From Pyropia haitanensis (Eukaryota > Rhodophyta > Bangiophyceae > Bangiales > Bangiaceae): a stretch of DNA of 64,000 nucleotides. A model generated the notes under the pieces. That model did no database searches, had not been told where the DNA came from, and saw nothing but the letters and a program-made list of their open reading frames with translations. The translations under genes were made by a program, and so were the position numbers. Positions 54,481-64,000 of this stretch are shown in pieces. Where the stretch lies: assembly GCA_008729055.1 (NCBI GenBank), contig SDUX01000010.1, forward strand, positions 1,937,090 to 2,001,089, read 5' to 3'. Positions within the stretch are counted from its first letter, which is position 1. Each line of letters opens with the position of its first letter.

Positions 54481-56634
54481 AGCCGTTGGGCCCCGCGAAA
54501 AGGGAATTCACGCCCCAGTCACAAGCACCCCGATGATGCGCGGCGGGGGGGGAAGACGATTCGTGACGTCTTGCGGCATGCCACGTGATGTCTTGCCGGC
54601 CCCGCAGCGACGATTCCCACCTCCCCCCGTCCAATGGGCGCCCCGCCCCCCCCCCGTTTCGCATCTCGCGGCACGGCCTTGGCGGCGTCATCAGCCTGGG
54701 CCCTCTCGTTCCACTGTCAGAGGGTGGACACATGATGGACCTATGTCTGGTGAGGGGTCTGGTGAGACCCCTTCGGGCCAAAGTGCCGAGCCGTGACCAA
54801 GGACGCGACCGCCGGCCAGAGGGTTCTTGGGAGGCGTCAGCCGCTCTTGCCGGCTTGTGAGTTGGAAGGCCAGCCCACGCCACGGGCACCACACAATGGC
54901 CGGGCCGTGCCCCCGCCTCCACGCGGATGCGTGGGTGGCGCACGCGTAAGGCCCTGTGGGCCACCCACTGGACTGATGCCTCTCTGCCGTTTGCGTGTCT
55001 TGATGGTCGACCGGCCGGTCTGGTAGTAGCCCGGAACCGTCGGAAACAGGGGTGAGCCCGGCGTGTGCCCCCGTGTTCCACAACCCCAAAGTCGGTGGCT
55101 GACCTGGGCCAGAGGCCCTCTGTTTCTCCGCCTTGCGGTGAGGACCCCCCAGCGTGGTGTAGCGGAGCAAAGGGTGGCCATCCGAGCTCCCCCGTGTGCG
55201 GCCACGCCAGGAGTGTGGTGGCGGCATCTCGGCGCTACAAGACGTAGATATACGACCGGGGCCGCCACGCAACACCCACCGCACTGTAGCGGCCCGACCG
55301 CCTGAGACATGGTCACCAGCTCACGACCAGCCAGGTCCGTCACTTGTCCTCTTGGCTGGCCGGAGGCGTGACATCTGGGCGTGCACGGCGGTTTCCCCGG
55401 GTCAGGCGTCTCGGGCGGGGCACTGGGTGCGGGCTTGCATGCGCCACGGCGATCGGGGTGCTTCCCCTCTCCCCCCCCCTCAGCGCTGAAGTTCACCGCA
55501 AGAGGTCAGCGACGTTGGCTGGCCGCCTTGGCGGTGGATCTCCCTGGGGTCGGGCAACGTGCGGCTGCCTGGCGTTGACACTGCGTCGGCCGGCGCACGG
55601 GCCTGTGTCAGTCGGGGCAGCCGTGTGCGTCCCCTGCCCGTCATGGCGGGTGATTCCAGCAGGCTGCACCCCCCCTTCCCGCGCGAGAAAGAACGCAGGC
55701 GCCTGCTGTGGCGCCGGTCTGAAGGGGCGGCCGGTGGGATGGTGCGACGGACACCCACGTCCATGCAAAAGTGCGGAGCGTTGCGCTACGCAACGTAGGT
55801 TGCGTGACGGTTTGCTTCTTGTGTAGGGCGTGGGGCAGGCAGACACCCGTAGCGAGGGCACGCCGGAGGTCGTGTCTCTCGGGCGCCGAGCGTTGGTCAT
55901 TCCCGGACGAGCTCGCCTGACTGGGGGGCCTGGACGGAGCCTTTCTCTTTGCGGCTGGCCGGCGCTGCCCCCCAACGAGAAGTTCCACCATCAAAAGTGG
56001 GTCGCTCACGCGGCGCCCGGTCAGTCGACGACACCTGCGGTGGCCAACACGGGTTGCCTCCAGGGGCGGAACACGCCTTGGCCGCCGCCGCCCGCACGCC
56101 GTCCAACACGTGCCATGCGGGGACAGCCGAGGCGAGCGGCGGTGGTTGGGGCGCCTGCGCTGCCGCCGGTTCGGGGGGACGGTTGGCTGCAGCGCTGGCC
56201 TGCCGCCCAGCGCGGGGCGCGGCCACGTCCGCCCCGTGGTGGCACGTCTGTCGGTCGCCGGCCTGTTGGGGGACAGACGCGGGGTGCCCGACAACACGGC
56301 CGCGGCGCTGCCAGAGAGACTCGAGCCCGTGGGGGCGAGCAGAGTGGCCGCTCGCACCTCGTTGCTTGGCCGTCCCGCTCGACGACTGCTCGCCGGAGCG
56401 TGGATACGGGTGTTGGCCTGGAGTCTGGTACCCCCCCACCCCCGACCCTCTTCCTGTTCTCCCACCCACCAGACAGATCCGTGAGTCACGGAGCGTGACA
56501 CCACCAGAAGCCGTAGCTACGAGCAAGTCACCCAGCGAATATGCCCTCGTACCTTGCGCACTTCTTTGCACCTCGGGTCACTAACCGAAAATGCATGGCT
56601 CTTTCCCCCCCCCCTGCCCACTCGTCCACCTTCC
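54481..56634. other. Lower-GC island with no recognised gene
   Basis: Composition changes at about 54490 to balanced, less repetitive sequence until about 56600, similar to the orphan-gene and repeat-zone islands. Minus-strand open frames of 219 codons (54837-55496) and 287 codons (55641-56504) exist, but both are Arg/Pro-rich and lack motifs. A multi-exon gene or an old repeat insertion could hide here. Confidence 0.35.
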
Positions 56635-57148
56635 TCACGCCCCGTCCGCCGCCCCCCCCCCCTCCCCCGCCCCCCTCCCCAGCAGCGCCACCGCCGCGTG
56701 CGAAAAGACGCCCCCGTTCCCATAGCACAAGGCCGTGCGCGCCCCCCCCCGGACGGGCCACCGCGCGGTGCCGCGCAGCTGCGCGACCGCCTCGACGAGC
56801 CCGTACAGGGCGGGCGCGTCCCACGGGGCGCCCCCCCCAAGGAGCCCCCCCCCACGTTCACCGGCCAGTCGGCGGGGGACCGACCGCCGGGGGGAGCGGC
56901 GGCAACGTCTGCGGCGACGGCGCGGATCCACGGCCCCGCGGCGGTGCCCGGCGGGACCAGCCCCGTCGCGACCGCGCCGAGGAGGAAAGCAATGGGGAAG
57001 CAGTCGTAGACCGACCAGTAGTCAATGTGGCGTGGGGAGAGGCCCGCTGATGCGTAGGCCGCGGCGGCGGCCGCCGACGCGGCGGCCAGGCCCGGCGGGG
57101 GGTCGGCGTGGCGGCTGGGGGCGGACGGGGGGGGGGCGACACTGCTGT

Positions 57149-57179
<31 letters not shown>

Positions 57180-58138
57180 GCCGCCGCCACCGCCGGCGCT
57201 ACCCCCGCCGTCAGCCCCCCCGGCCAGCCGCCACGCGTCGGGCGGTGGCGGCGGCGGCACGAGGAATGAGGACGCCTCCCCCCCCTCGCCCAGAAGCCGC
57301 ACCCCCCCCCCCCTCCCCCACGAAAGGACACCCCCCCGCCCTCCTCTGGGGGTACCCCCACCAGCACCGCCGCCGCCCCGTCCGCCCGCCGCGCGCACTC
57401 CCACTGCGTCGTCACCCCCCCCACGGCCTGCGCCGCGAGCACGTCCGCCACCCCCACCCGCCGCCGCCCCGCCTGCGCCGCCGCCGCCACCGCCACCGCC
57501 GCGAGGTCGCCGCGCGCCACCCAGCCGCCGGCCACCGCCGCCGCGGCGACCGCGTCGTACGCGGAAACGACCTGCGGGGGCGGCAGGTGGGCGGCGGCGG
57601 GGCCGAGGGCGGCGGCCGCCAGGAAGTCGGGCGTGGCCATGCTCGCCACCGCGTCGCCCGCAACGACCGCGACGAGGCGGGCCCGGCCGGCGGCGACCCA
57701 GGTGCGGGCGAGGAGGGTGGCGGCGATGGGGGAGGCGCCGCCAGCCTCGACGGTGAGGGCGGTGAAGGTGCGGCCGCCGCGGCGGCCCGTGGGGGGAATG
57801 CCCACCGCCTGCGCCAGCGCGTGGGCGGGCATGAACTGGGGGTGTGCCAGGGAGGGGCACACGATGAGCGCGTCAATGGCCGAGGGGGGGAGCGGGGGGG
57901 CGGCGGCGTTCCCGCCGCGCGCGCCACCGCCATCCCCACCGCCATCGTCGATACCGCCACCGCCACCGCCATCGCCACCGCCACCGCCACCGCCGCCGCC
58001 ACCGCCACCGCCCCCCCCCACCGCCGACGCCGATGCGAGCGCCCCCCGGAGGGCAGTGGCCAGCAGCGTTGGCAGCGGCGTCGGTGGCCGGGGCGGGTGC
58101 GTCAGCAGCGGGGTGGCGAACGCGCCGACAATGCTCAT
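56635..58138 (-). CDS. Thiolase-superfamily protein lacking the usual catalytic Cys and His
   Basis: ATG 58138 (MSIVGAFATP). N-terminal half: DALIVCPSLAHPQFMPAHAL, then TVEAGGASPIAATLLARTWV where acting thiolases have their nucleophilic Cys (C-A-S-G context); here Gly-Gly precedes Ala-Ser. VAVVAGDAVASM and QWECARRADGAAAVLVG follow. Frame slips at the C run 57302-57313. C-terminal half: HIDYWSVYDCFPIAFLLGAV (the thiolase H/Y-D-C-F region), a second slip at 56844-56852, then GGGLLGGGAPWDAPALYGLV, where the family's N-x-x-G-G-x-x-x-x-G-H-P has Ala in place of His, and TALCYGNGGVF retaining the C-x-G motif. Closest in layout to SCP2-thiolase/lipid-transfer-protein type members. A Gly run is inserted near residue 45. 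Divergent from CHMP1. Confidence 0.65.
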
Positions 58139-58863
58139 GGTGGGAGGGGGGGGGGTCGGCGGCTCGAGGGGGGGGAGCGGCGCGCCAGGCGGAGAGAGGC
58201 GAGGGGGGAAGCGGGGCCGCCACGGCCGCGCCGGTGGGGGGCGTCGACGACGGGGGCACCCGCCCCCACATGCCAACCTCCGGGGAGGAGGGAGGGGGGG
58301 CGGCGGTACACGCACCGGCTCGAGGACGCGGGGGGAGAGAGAACGGCCGGGAAGGGGGGTGACGCGGTCGCGTCTGGCGGAGGCGACTGTCCGCCTCGTC
58401 GAGTGGAAGCCGTGTCTTCTGCCAGCAGGGGACACGTGGTGTGACACGCGGTTGGGTGTCGGGCCTCTCGTTAGGTTTGGTGTTGGGGCGCGCCCGAGAT
58501 CCCATCGGCACGCCGGCGACCGTGCATGCACGTGGGTGGCCCGCCACGCCAACCCGCGTGCAACTGGACGGTGGAGCGGGGCTGTGCGGGCGGGAGGGGG
58601 GGAGGGAGGGGGTGGTGGCCGCCGCTGTACCAGGCGCGCGCCCCCTGCCCCGCCCTGCCTGCTCCAGTCACACGGTGGCCGCGGCCCGCCCGCGCGCCCT
58701 GCCTGCCGCCTCCCCGCCCGCCCTTGCCTCGCGCTTGGACGGTTCTCGCCGCCGCCGCCGCCGCCGCCGCCGCCCGCTGTTGCCGCCGGTCGCTGCCGCT
58801 GCTGCCTGTCCGCCTTTCCGGCTCGCTCCCCTCCCCCCCTTTCGTCTCTGGGCCGCAGCAACC
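58139..58863. promoter_or_regulatory. Shared upstream region of thiolase-like gene and CHMP1
   Basis: 725 bp between two start codons pointing away from each other. GC-rich with a moderate-GC middle at 58400-58560. It presumably holds both promoters. No TATA box evident. Confidence 0.45.
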
Positions 58864-58976
58864 ATGAACTGGTTCAACCGGCAGCCAGAGGCGCCGGCGC
58901 CGGCGCCTGCGGCGGCACCTGCGCCGCCGCCCAAGTCCCTGGATGGTACGTCGCGGGTGTTATCTCGGCGTGTTGT

Positions 58977-59015
<39 letters not shown>

Positions 59016-59730
59016 CTGTGCTGGCCCATCACAGTACTGACTGCCTGGCTGGATGTTGCTCCTCGCTGCCCCCCCCCCCCCGAATTTGTGTGTCCCGTTC
59101 TCTCTTTGTCGCCCGCGCAGACACCATCTTTGACATGAAGTTCACGGCCCGCTCCCTCAACCGGCTGTCTACCAAGGCCACCTCGTCGATTGCGTCGGAA
59201 AAGGTCAAGCTGCGCAAGGCGCTTGAGAAAGGCAACACGGACGGTGCGCGCATCCACGCGGAGAACGCCATCCGCCACCAGTCCCAGTCGCTCACGTACC
59301 TGCGGCTGGCGTCGCGCGTCGAGGCGGTTGCGTCCAAGCTGGAGGGCGCCGCCCAGATGGCGACGGTCACCGCGTCCATGGCGCAGGTGACGTCTGGCCT
59401 CGGCGCCGCGCTCGACACGATGGACGTCCACTCCATCGCGGGCGTGATGGACACGTTTGAGCGCCAGATGGAGGACCTGGACGTGCAGGCGGGCTTTGTG
59501 GGCGAGACGATGGCCGACGCAACGTCGGGCGGCGTCGCCGCGGGCGCCGACGTAGACGCGCTGATGGCGCAGGTGGCGGAGGAGCACAACCTCAAGGTGG
59601 CGGACCGGCTGACGGAGGGCATCGTGCCGGTGGGGGGGGGGCGGCGGTCAGCACCGCGGCGGCCGACGAGGAGAAGCGGGCGGCGAGCTTGGAGGCCCGC
59701 TTCGCCGCGCTGTCCGCGCCCAAGTCATAG
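58864..59730 (+). CDS. CHMP1: CHMP1 (ESCRT-III subunit)
   Basis: Exons 58864-58945 and 59121-59730. CHMP1 forms membrane-remodelling filaments in endosomal sorting and cytokinesis and recruits Vps4. Exon 1 encodes MNWFNRQPEAPAP and a Pro/Ala linker; splicing gives KSLDDTIFDMKFTARSLNRL, the start of the basic helix hairpin. RIHAENAIRHQSQSLTYLRL and the methionine/acidic middle helices follow. At a run of ten G (59632-59641) the frame shifts. One extra G restores TAAADEEKRAASLEARFAAL, which is the C-terminal MIT-interacting motif (L-x-x-R-x-x-x-L), and stop TAG at 59728-59730. Reading straight on instead gives Arg/Pro-rich sequence. Restored length is about 230 residues, slightly above the usual 196-200 because of the N-terminal linker. 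Confidence 0.9.
58946..59120 (+). other. Intron of CHMP1 with long T tract
   Basis: 175 bp, GTACGT to GCGCAG. A run of more than 30 T at about 58981-59015 lies in the first half of the intron, 100 bp before the acceptor. Confidence 0.9.
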
Positions 59731-60034
59731 CGCGACGGCCTGTGGGAGCAGAGGGAGGGTGCAGGGGGGGGGGAACGGAAGGTCATCCTGTCGAAGAGCA
59801 GGCTCGTCGTTGGGCAGCTGTTGTGCGACCAGCGGCTGGGATGTGTTTTGCGCGAGGGCCTCCCTATGTCTTTTTTTTATTGCCTTGGTTCTTGTCTTCG
59901 ACCATGGCGGGGTGACGGACATCGCGCGGACCGCCAACCTCCTCCACCAATCGCAGACATTCCGTGCCATGGGCGGCGCCAGCGGCAGCCGCCGCTCCCC
60001 CCCCCCCCCTTGCACTCTCCTGTCCCACCCCGCT
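59731..60034. other. Convergent 3' spacer
   Basis: Between the CHMP1 and fumarylacetoacetase stops; includes a G run at 59764-59773, a T run at 59870-59878 and a C run at 60000-60009. No gene. Confidence 0.6.
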
Positions 60035-61390
60035 TCATACCTTGCGCGCCGGTGTCACCACCCCCGAGCACTCGCCAAACCCAACGCGGTAGCCGTCGCC
60101 CTGGCAGTACCCCCCCATGACGACCTCATCGCCGTCGCGGAGGAACTTGCGGGTCCCCCCCGCCTCGCCCAGGTCCACCTCCTTGGTGCCCTTCCAGCTC
60201 AGCTCGAGGAGGCTCCCCCGCGACCGCTCCGCCTCCCCGCTGATGGTGCCCGTCGCGAGCAGATCCCCCGCCCGCAGGTTGCACCCCGTCACCGTGTGGT
60301 GCGCCACCTGCTGCTCAAACGTCCAGTACAGGTGCCGCATGTTGCTCTCCGTGACCGTCGCGGCCGCGGCCGCGCCCGCCCCTCGGATGCCCACCGTCAG
60401 GGCCACGTCGAGGACGGTGCGACCGCCGGCGGGGACGAGGTAGGGCAGCGGCGGCGGGTCGGTCTGCGGCGGCGCGGGCACGCGGAAGGGCGAGAGCGCG
60501 TCGAGCGGCACCACCCATGGGCTGATCGTCGTCGCAAACGACTTGGCCGTAAACGGCCCGAGCGGCACGTACTCCCACTTTTGGACGTCCCGCGCGGACC
60601 AGTCGTTCATGAGGACCACCCCAAACAGCGCGTCGGGCGCGTCGTCGATCGAGATGGGCTCGCCCAGCGGGTTGCCCGGCCCGCCCACAAACGCGGCGGC
60701 CTCCAGCTCAAAGTCCAGCAGCGCGCATGGCCGCAGCGACGGGCCGGCGGCCTCCCCGCCGGGCGGCGGCGCCACCTGCCCGACCGGCCGCCGCACGGGC
60801 GTGCCCGACACCACCACCGACGACGCGCGGCCGTGGTAGCCGACCGGGAGGTGCAGCCAGTTGGGCATGAGCGCGTTCTCCGCGCCGCGGAACATGGTGC
60901 CGACGTTCGTCGCGTGCGCGCGAGACGAGTAAAAGTCGGTATAGTCGCCAATCGTCGCGGGCAGGTGCATCGTCACGTCCGCCCGGCGGTGCAGCACCGC
61001 GTCGCGCAGGGCCGCGTCGTCGTGCAGCGCGTCATTGACGGGCGCGCCGCCGGCGGCGTCGCGCTTGCGCAGCAGCGCCTGCAGCGCGGCGCGGGTGGAC
61101 CGCCAGGTGGGCGCCCGCAGCGCCATGAACGGGTTGAGGGTGGGCGCGCCGAGCGCGGCGACCGCCTCGGCGGGGAAGGCGTCGGGGAGGCGCGCCGCAA
61201 GCGCCGCCACGTCCACCACCCAGTCGCCAAGGGCAACCCCGATGCGGGGCGCTGGCGCCGCCGCCGCCGCCGCGGTGCCATCGGCGGGGGAGGTGGCGGC
61301 GGCAGCGGCGGCGGGGGAGAAGACCCCCCATGGAAGGTTGTTGAGGGGAAAGTCGCTCGCCGGGTCAACCTCCACCCACGAGATGTCCAT
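60035..61390 (-). CDS. FAH: Fumarylacetoacetase
   Basis: Last step of tyrosine catabolism, splitting fumarylacetoacetate into fumarate and acetoacetate in the cytosol. ATG 61390 ([20 protein letters not shown]) fits the family start better than the in-frame ATG at 61420; 451 residues. Family blocks run unbroken: [34 protein letters not shown] with the metal Asp, [20 protein letters not shown] with the catalytic His, [19 protein letters not shown] with metal Glu residues, [20 protein letters not shown] with metal Asp and Lys, [15 protein letters not shown], and [20 protein letters not shown] at the C-terminus. An Ala-rich insert (residues about 37-55) is the only departure. No intron or frame break. 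Confidence 0.96.
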   Translation of the reverse strand: MDISWVEVDPASDFPLNNLPWGVFSPAAAAAATSPADGTAAAAAAPAPRIGVALGDWVVDVAALAARLPDAFPAEAVAALGAPTLNPFMALRAPTWRSTRAALQALLRKRDAAGGAPVNDALHDDAALRDAVLHRRADVTMHLPATIGDYTDFYSSRAHATNVGTMFRGAENALMPNWLHLPVGYHGRASSVVVSGTPVRRPVGQVAPPPGGEAAGPSLRPCALLDFELEAAAFVGGPGNPLGEPISIDDAPDALFGVVLMNDWSARDVQKWEYVPLGPFTAKSFATTISPWVVPLDALSPFRVPAPPQTDPPPLPYLVPAGGRTVLDVALTVGIRGAGAAAAATVTESNMRHLYWTFEQQVAHHTVTGCNLRAGDLLATGTISGEAERSRGSLLELSWKGTKEVDLGEAGGTRKFLRDGDEVVMGGYCQGDGYRVGFGECSGVVTPARKV

Positions 61391-62509
61391 GGCTGGGCGG
61401 CGGCGGCGGGTGGACGGCACGGGGCGAACGTAGACACGTCAGGGACAGACAGAGTCCGAACAGAAGGAGAACCAAAAAGAAACAGGGGCCGGAGGGGGGG
61501 GTCTCGCGGCACCGTACAGCGCCGACCGCACCGCCCCGCGACCGCGTGGTGGCGGAGGCGGAGGGGCGGGGGACGAGCGGGGTCCACGCTGGAAGTCGAA
61601 GACACACAGCTGCCTCGTTCGACCCGCGTCAGGCGACAGACCGATGGGCGATCAAGGCGCGCTTTGGCGCCACGTGGCAAACCCCTGCCCACTTAGAGAC
61701 AATTACAATACTTCATCGGATGCTGATTCCCACGCCCACACTACGTCCACTGCGCTCCTTCCACCCGCAGCGCGGCATGCCCGTCGCCGCAGCTGGCTGG
61801 TGGAACCTCGCTCGCAGGCGGCCGCCGCGCCGCCTGATTGGCCCGCTGCACTTGCCCTTTATTCCGTTGCCGCGCGCGACGACCAGGCGGGCGTCGTCGC
61901 GCCAGCGCCGGATGACGTCCGTTGCCGCCAGGTCCCGCCTGTGCAAAAATCCACATCCGCGCACGCCGGAGCGGCTGCCACCAAACGGGACGCGTCGGGT
62001 GGGGCGGGAGGAAGGAAGGGGGCGGGAGGGGCGCACACACTGGGGGGAGGTGCGCTGGCAGCGGCGTGGGCGCTGCGTTACGCTCCTTCCTCGCTAGGCG
62101 CGCGCGGCTCGGCGGCTGTGCGTACGCGCGGCGGTGCCGTCCGCAGCTCGTCTTTGCACCCCGCCGCGGCCACAGCTGGCTGTCAACGACGGTGCCTGCG
62201 GCGGCGGGGCTACCCTACCTCCCGAGGCGTTTCCCGTGGGTGGCCACCGACGGTGTTCCACTCCCCCCTTCCCCTAGCCTCTTCCCCAACCCCCCCCACT
62301 CTTGCCCTATCTTCTGTGTCTTCCTCTCTTTCTGCCACTCGTGCCAAGCCGCTGCTACCTCGCCTGGCGTTTTTTCGTGGTGGTGGCCACCGACGACGTC
62401 GCCCTCCTCCCGTACTTACTCCTTGTCGTCCCCCCCCCCCCCCCTGCTCTCCCTTGTTCCCTTTGGCTCGTCCCTGCCGCCTGCGCGCCCGTGCCCAACG
62501 ACGGCCGTC
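61391..62509. promoter_or_regulatory. Divergent intergenic region, FAH and small membrane-protein gene
   Basis: 1.12 kb between outward-pointing start codons. GATTGG (inverted CCAAT) at 61836-61841. Pyrimidine-rich tracts at 62255-62345 and 62410-62460 precede the plus-strand start and are probably 5' UTR. No other gene supported. Confidence 0.45.
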
Positions 62510-63334
62510 ATGGCCACCGTGGTCGGCTTCCTCCCTCCCCCCCCCCTGGCCGTTTGGCGGCGCCCCCCCCTGAGCGGCGGCCGCGCCCCCCTGGCGCGGC
62601 CCGCTGGGGTCGCCCCGCCGCGCGCGTCGGCGGCTGGCGGGGACCCGCCCCCCCCCCCCCAAGCCCCCACTCCCTCGGCGAATACACCCCCGGCGGCGAC
62701 GCGGCCACCCAGCGGGCCCTCGTCTCCTCGCTCGGCGCCGCCGTCGCGACCGTCCGCACCCGCGACACGCTCGACGAGCTGGTCGCGATGCCCCACGCGC
62801 GGCGGCAGCTGCGGCACACCTTTGCGCGCGGCCGCGCGGACATCCGGGAGCGGCAGGCGCGCGCCGCGGCGGGCGCCGCGGCGGGGGATGTGGCCCGCTG
62901 GGCCGAGGCGGGCCGCGTCGTGGGGGGGGCCGCCCGCGCGCAGCGGCGGGAGATTGAGCGGGAGCTGGGGGAGGTGACCCGCCTGCTGGGGCTGGCCGAG
63001 CGGGCGCGGCGGGGGCGGTCCCGCCGCGCGTCGGCGGCGGCCGCGACGGGTGTGGTGGTGGGGGTGAGCGGGGGGGGGGGGGCGCGGCGTCGGGGGGGGG
63101 CGCCGCGGTGGCGCGCGCGCTGCCCCTGCTGTGCGCGCTGAGCGCGCTGGGGGGGGCCGCCTTGGGGGGGGGGACGCCGCCCTGGACCGGGGGGGGGAGG
63201 GCGTCGCGGCGGTCGGGCTGGTGCTCGTCGCCGTGGCGGCGCTGGGGGGGGTGGGGGCGGGCCACCGCAGGGGGGGGGCGCCGACGGCGGCGGCCGCCAA
63301 GGGCGGCGAGCCGGAGGAGGGGCACCTCGAGTGA
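62510..63334 (+). CDS. Small putative organelle-targeted protein with coiled helix and two membrane segments
   Basis: ATG 62510 begins MATVVGFLPPPPLAVWRRPP and continues Arg/Ala/Pro-rich, like a plastid transit peptide. At the C run near 62649-62661 the frame must move to read GEYTPGGDAATQRALVSSLG, a charged helical region (DELVAMPHARRQLRHTFARG, RREIERELGEVTRLLGLAER), then back again at G runs near 63070-63100. It ends with two short hydrophobic stretches (RALPLLCALSALGGAALGG and AAVGLVLVAVAALGGVGAG) and EPEEGHLE before TGA at 63334. Helical core plus two helices suggests a small membrane protein of plastid or mitochondrion. I recognise no family. Confidence 0.45.
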
Positions 63335-64000
63335 CGCGCGGCGTGGAAGCGCCGGCTGGGCGCGGCGGGGGTGGGCGTCGCGCGGCTGGCCGGCCGGCTG
63401 CTGGCGCGGCCACCGCACCGCCTGTGGGTGTCTCTTTGTGTGGGGGTTGAATCCTATGCGTCGCACGCCCTGTCCGGGCGGTGCCGTCATCTGTGTTGTT
63501 GTACCATACCGCATGCCGTTTTACACTTCTTTTTCTTCCTTCTCCATTTCATCGGCTCCGCCCTACCTCCACTTGGTATCGTCTGGTCCCCACGCGCGTC
63601 GGCAGGTCGTTGCGCAATGCGGGGACGGTGCACGGCTTGGGCCGCCACGGCGCCACCGCCGTTGCCGCCATGACAGGTGCGACCCGCAGCGCCGCCGTCA
63701 CGGCTACTGCTTGTCGCTGGCCGTCACGCCGCGAGTGGCGGCTGCCTACATGACGGGTCGCGGGGGGGGTGCTGGCGGGCTCGCAAGCGACGACGGGCGG
63801 CGGCCCGCCACCACGCGCCGACGCCAGCCATACCAAAGGCGCTACCGCACGCGGGGGGAACTGGGGGTCTGGTCGCCGCCCGCCGCCGCCACGGAACCAA
63901 ACGCGAGAAGGGCGGGAGCGTCCTCGAAAAATGGTACGCCCTGCCGCCCACCCACCGGCGTGCCCGCGCGGGGGAGTGCCGACGCCAACGCGCGCGGAAT
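63335..64000. other. 3' flank, no supported gene to window end
   Basis: T-rich moderate-GC sequence at 63470-63590 resembles a 3' UTR or intergenic spacer. The last 300 bases are GC-rich and contain only short Ala/Arg frames. Confidence 0.45.

Noticed and set aside
59642..61696. Long read-through frame beyond the G run in CHMP1
   Set aside because: It runs antisense through fumarylacetoacetase; the frame one base away gives the expected CHMP1 C-terminus and stop.
1..64000. tRNA and rRNA genes
   Set aside because: I saw no convincing cloverleaf or conserved rRNA block by eye; a covariance-model scan would be needed, so none is reported.

Overview
This window looks like nuclear DNA of a walled, GC-rich alga. 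A bangialean red alga (Porphyra/Pyropia type) is my best guess, made from gene content and composition and not from a database match. Evidence for a eukaryote is direct: CHMP1 and a PH-domain kinase carry spliceosomal GT-AG introns, and there is a NatA auxiliary subunit, an ER protein disulfide isomerase ending in KDDL, an AUR1-type inositol phosphorylceramide synthase, a HAP2/GCS1 gamete fusogen and fumarylacetoacetase. The red-algal suggestion rests on few, short introns, extreme GC with G/C homopolymers and GGC repeats, and a starch-binding CBM20 protein without a targeting peptide, which would suit cytosolic starch.

Layout. 1-0.7 kb: 3' end of an RRM protein. 2.0-9.2 kb: a roughly 98% identical inverted repeat (arms about 1.24 kb) around a single orphan membrane-protein gene that is much less GC-biased than its flanks. 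11.2-16.7 kb: a lipid-desaturase-fold protein apparently lacking its metal-binding histidines, an unrecognised frame-broken gene, and the IPC synthase. 19-26.3 kb: CBM20 protein, then PDI and NAA15 head to head. 27-33.3 kb: a gene-poor, lower-GC repeat zone with a 31-bp inverted-repeat element, a second 3.2-kb inverted-repeat candidate holding a minisatellite and a 309-bp tandem array, and dispersed 60-bp repeats. 33.4-39 kb: an RD/RS-rich nuclear-type protein and a fructose-1,6-bisphosphatase-like protein with an altered metal loop. 39-43.8 kb: extreme-GC sequence of undecided coding status. 43.8-48.6 kb: HAP2. 49-52.5 kb: PH-domain protein kinase. 52.5-56.6 kb: no confident gene. 56.6-64 kb: thiolase-like protein lacking its usual Cys and His, CHMP1, fumarylacetoacetase and a small putative organelle membrane protein.

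Several genes are read only by changing frame inside G or C runs. Nearly all of these changes (15 of the 17 I followed) have the sign of one missing base, so undercalled homopolymers in the assembly are the simplest explanation. CDS coordinates for such genes span the whole inferred gene. The genes do not form one pathway; they are mostly separate housekeeping functions (protein acetylation, ER folding, sphingolipid synthesis, ESCRT-III, tyrosine catabolism, gamete fusion).
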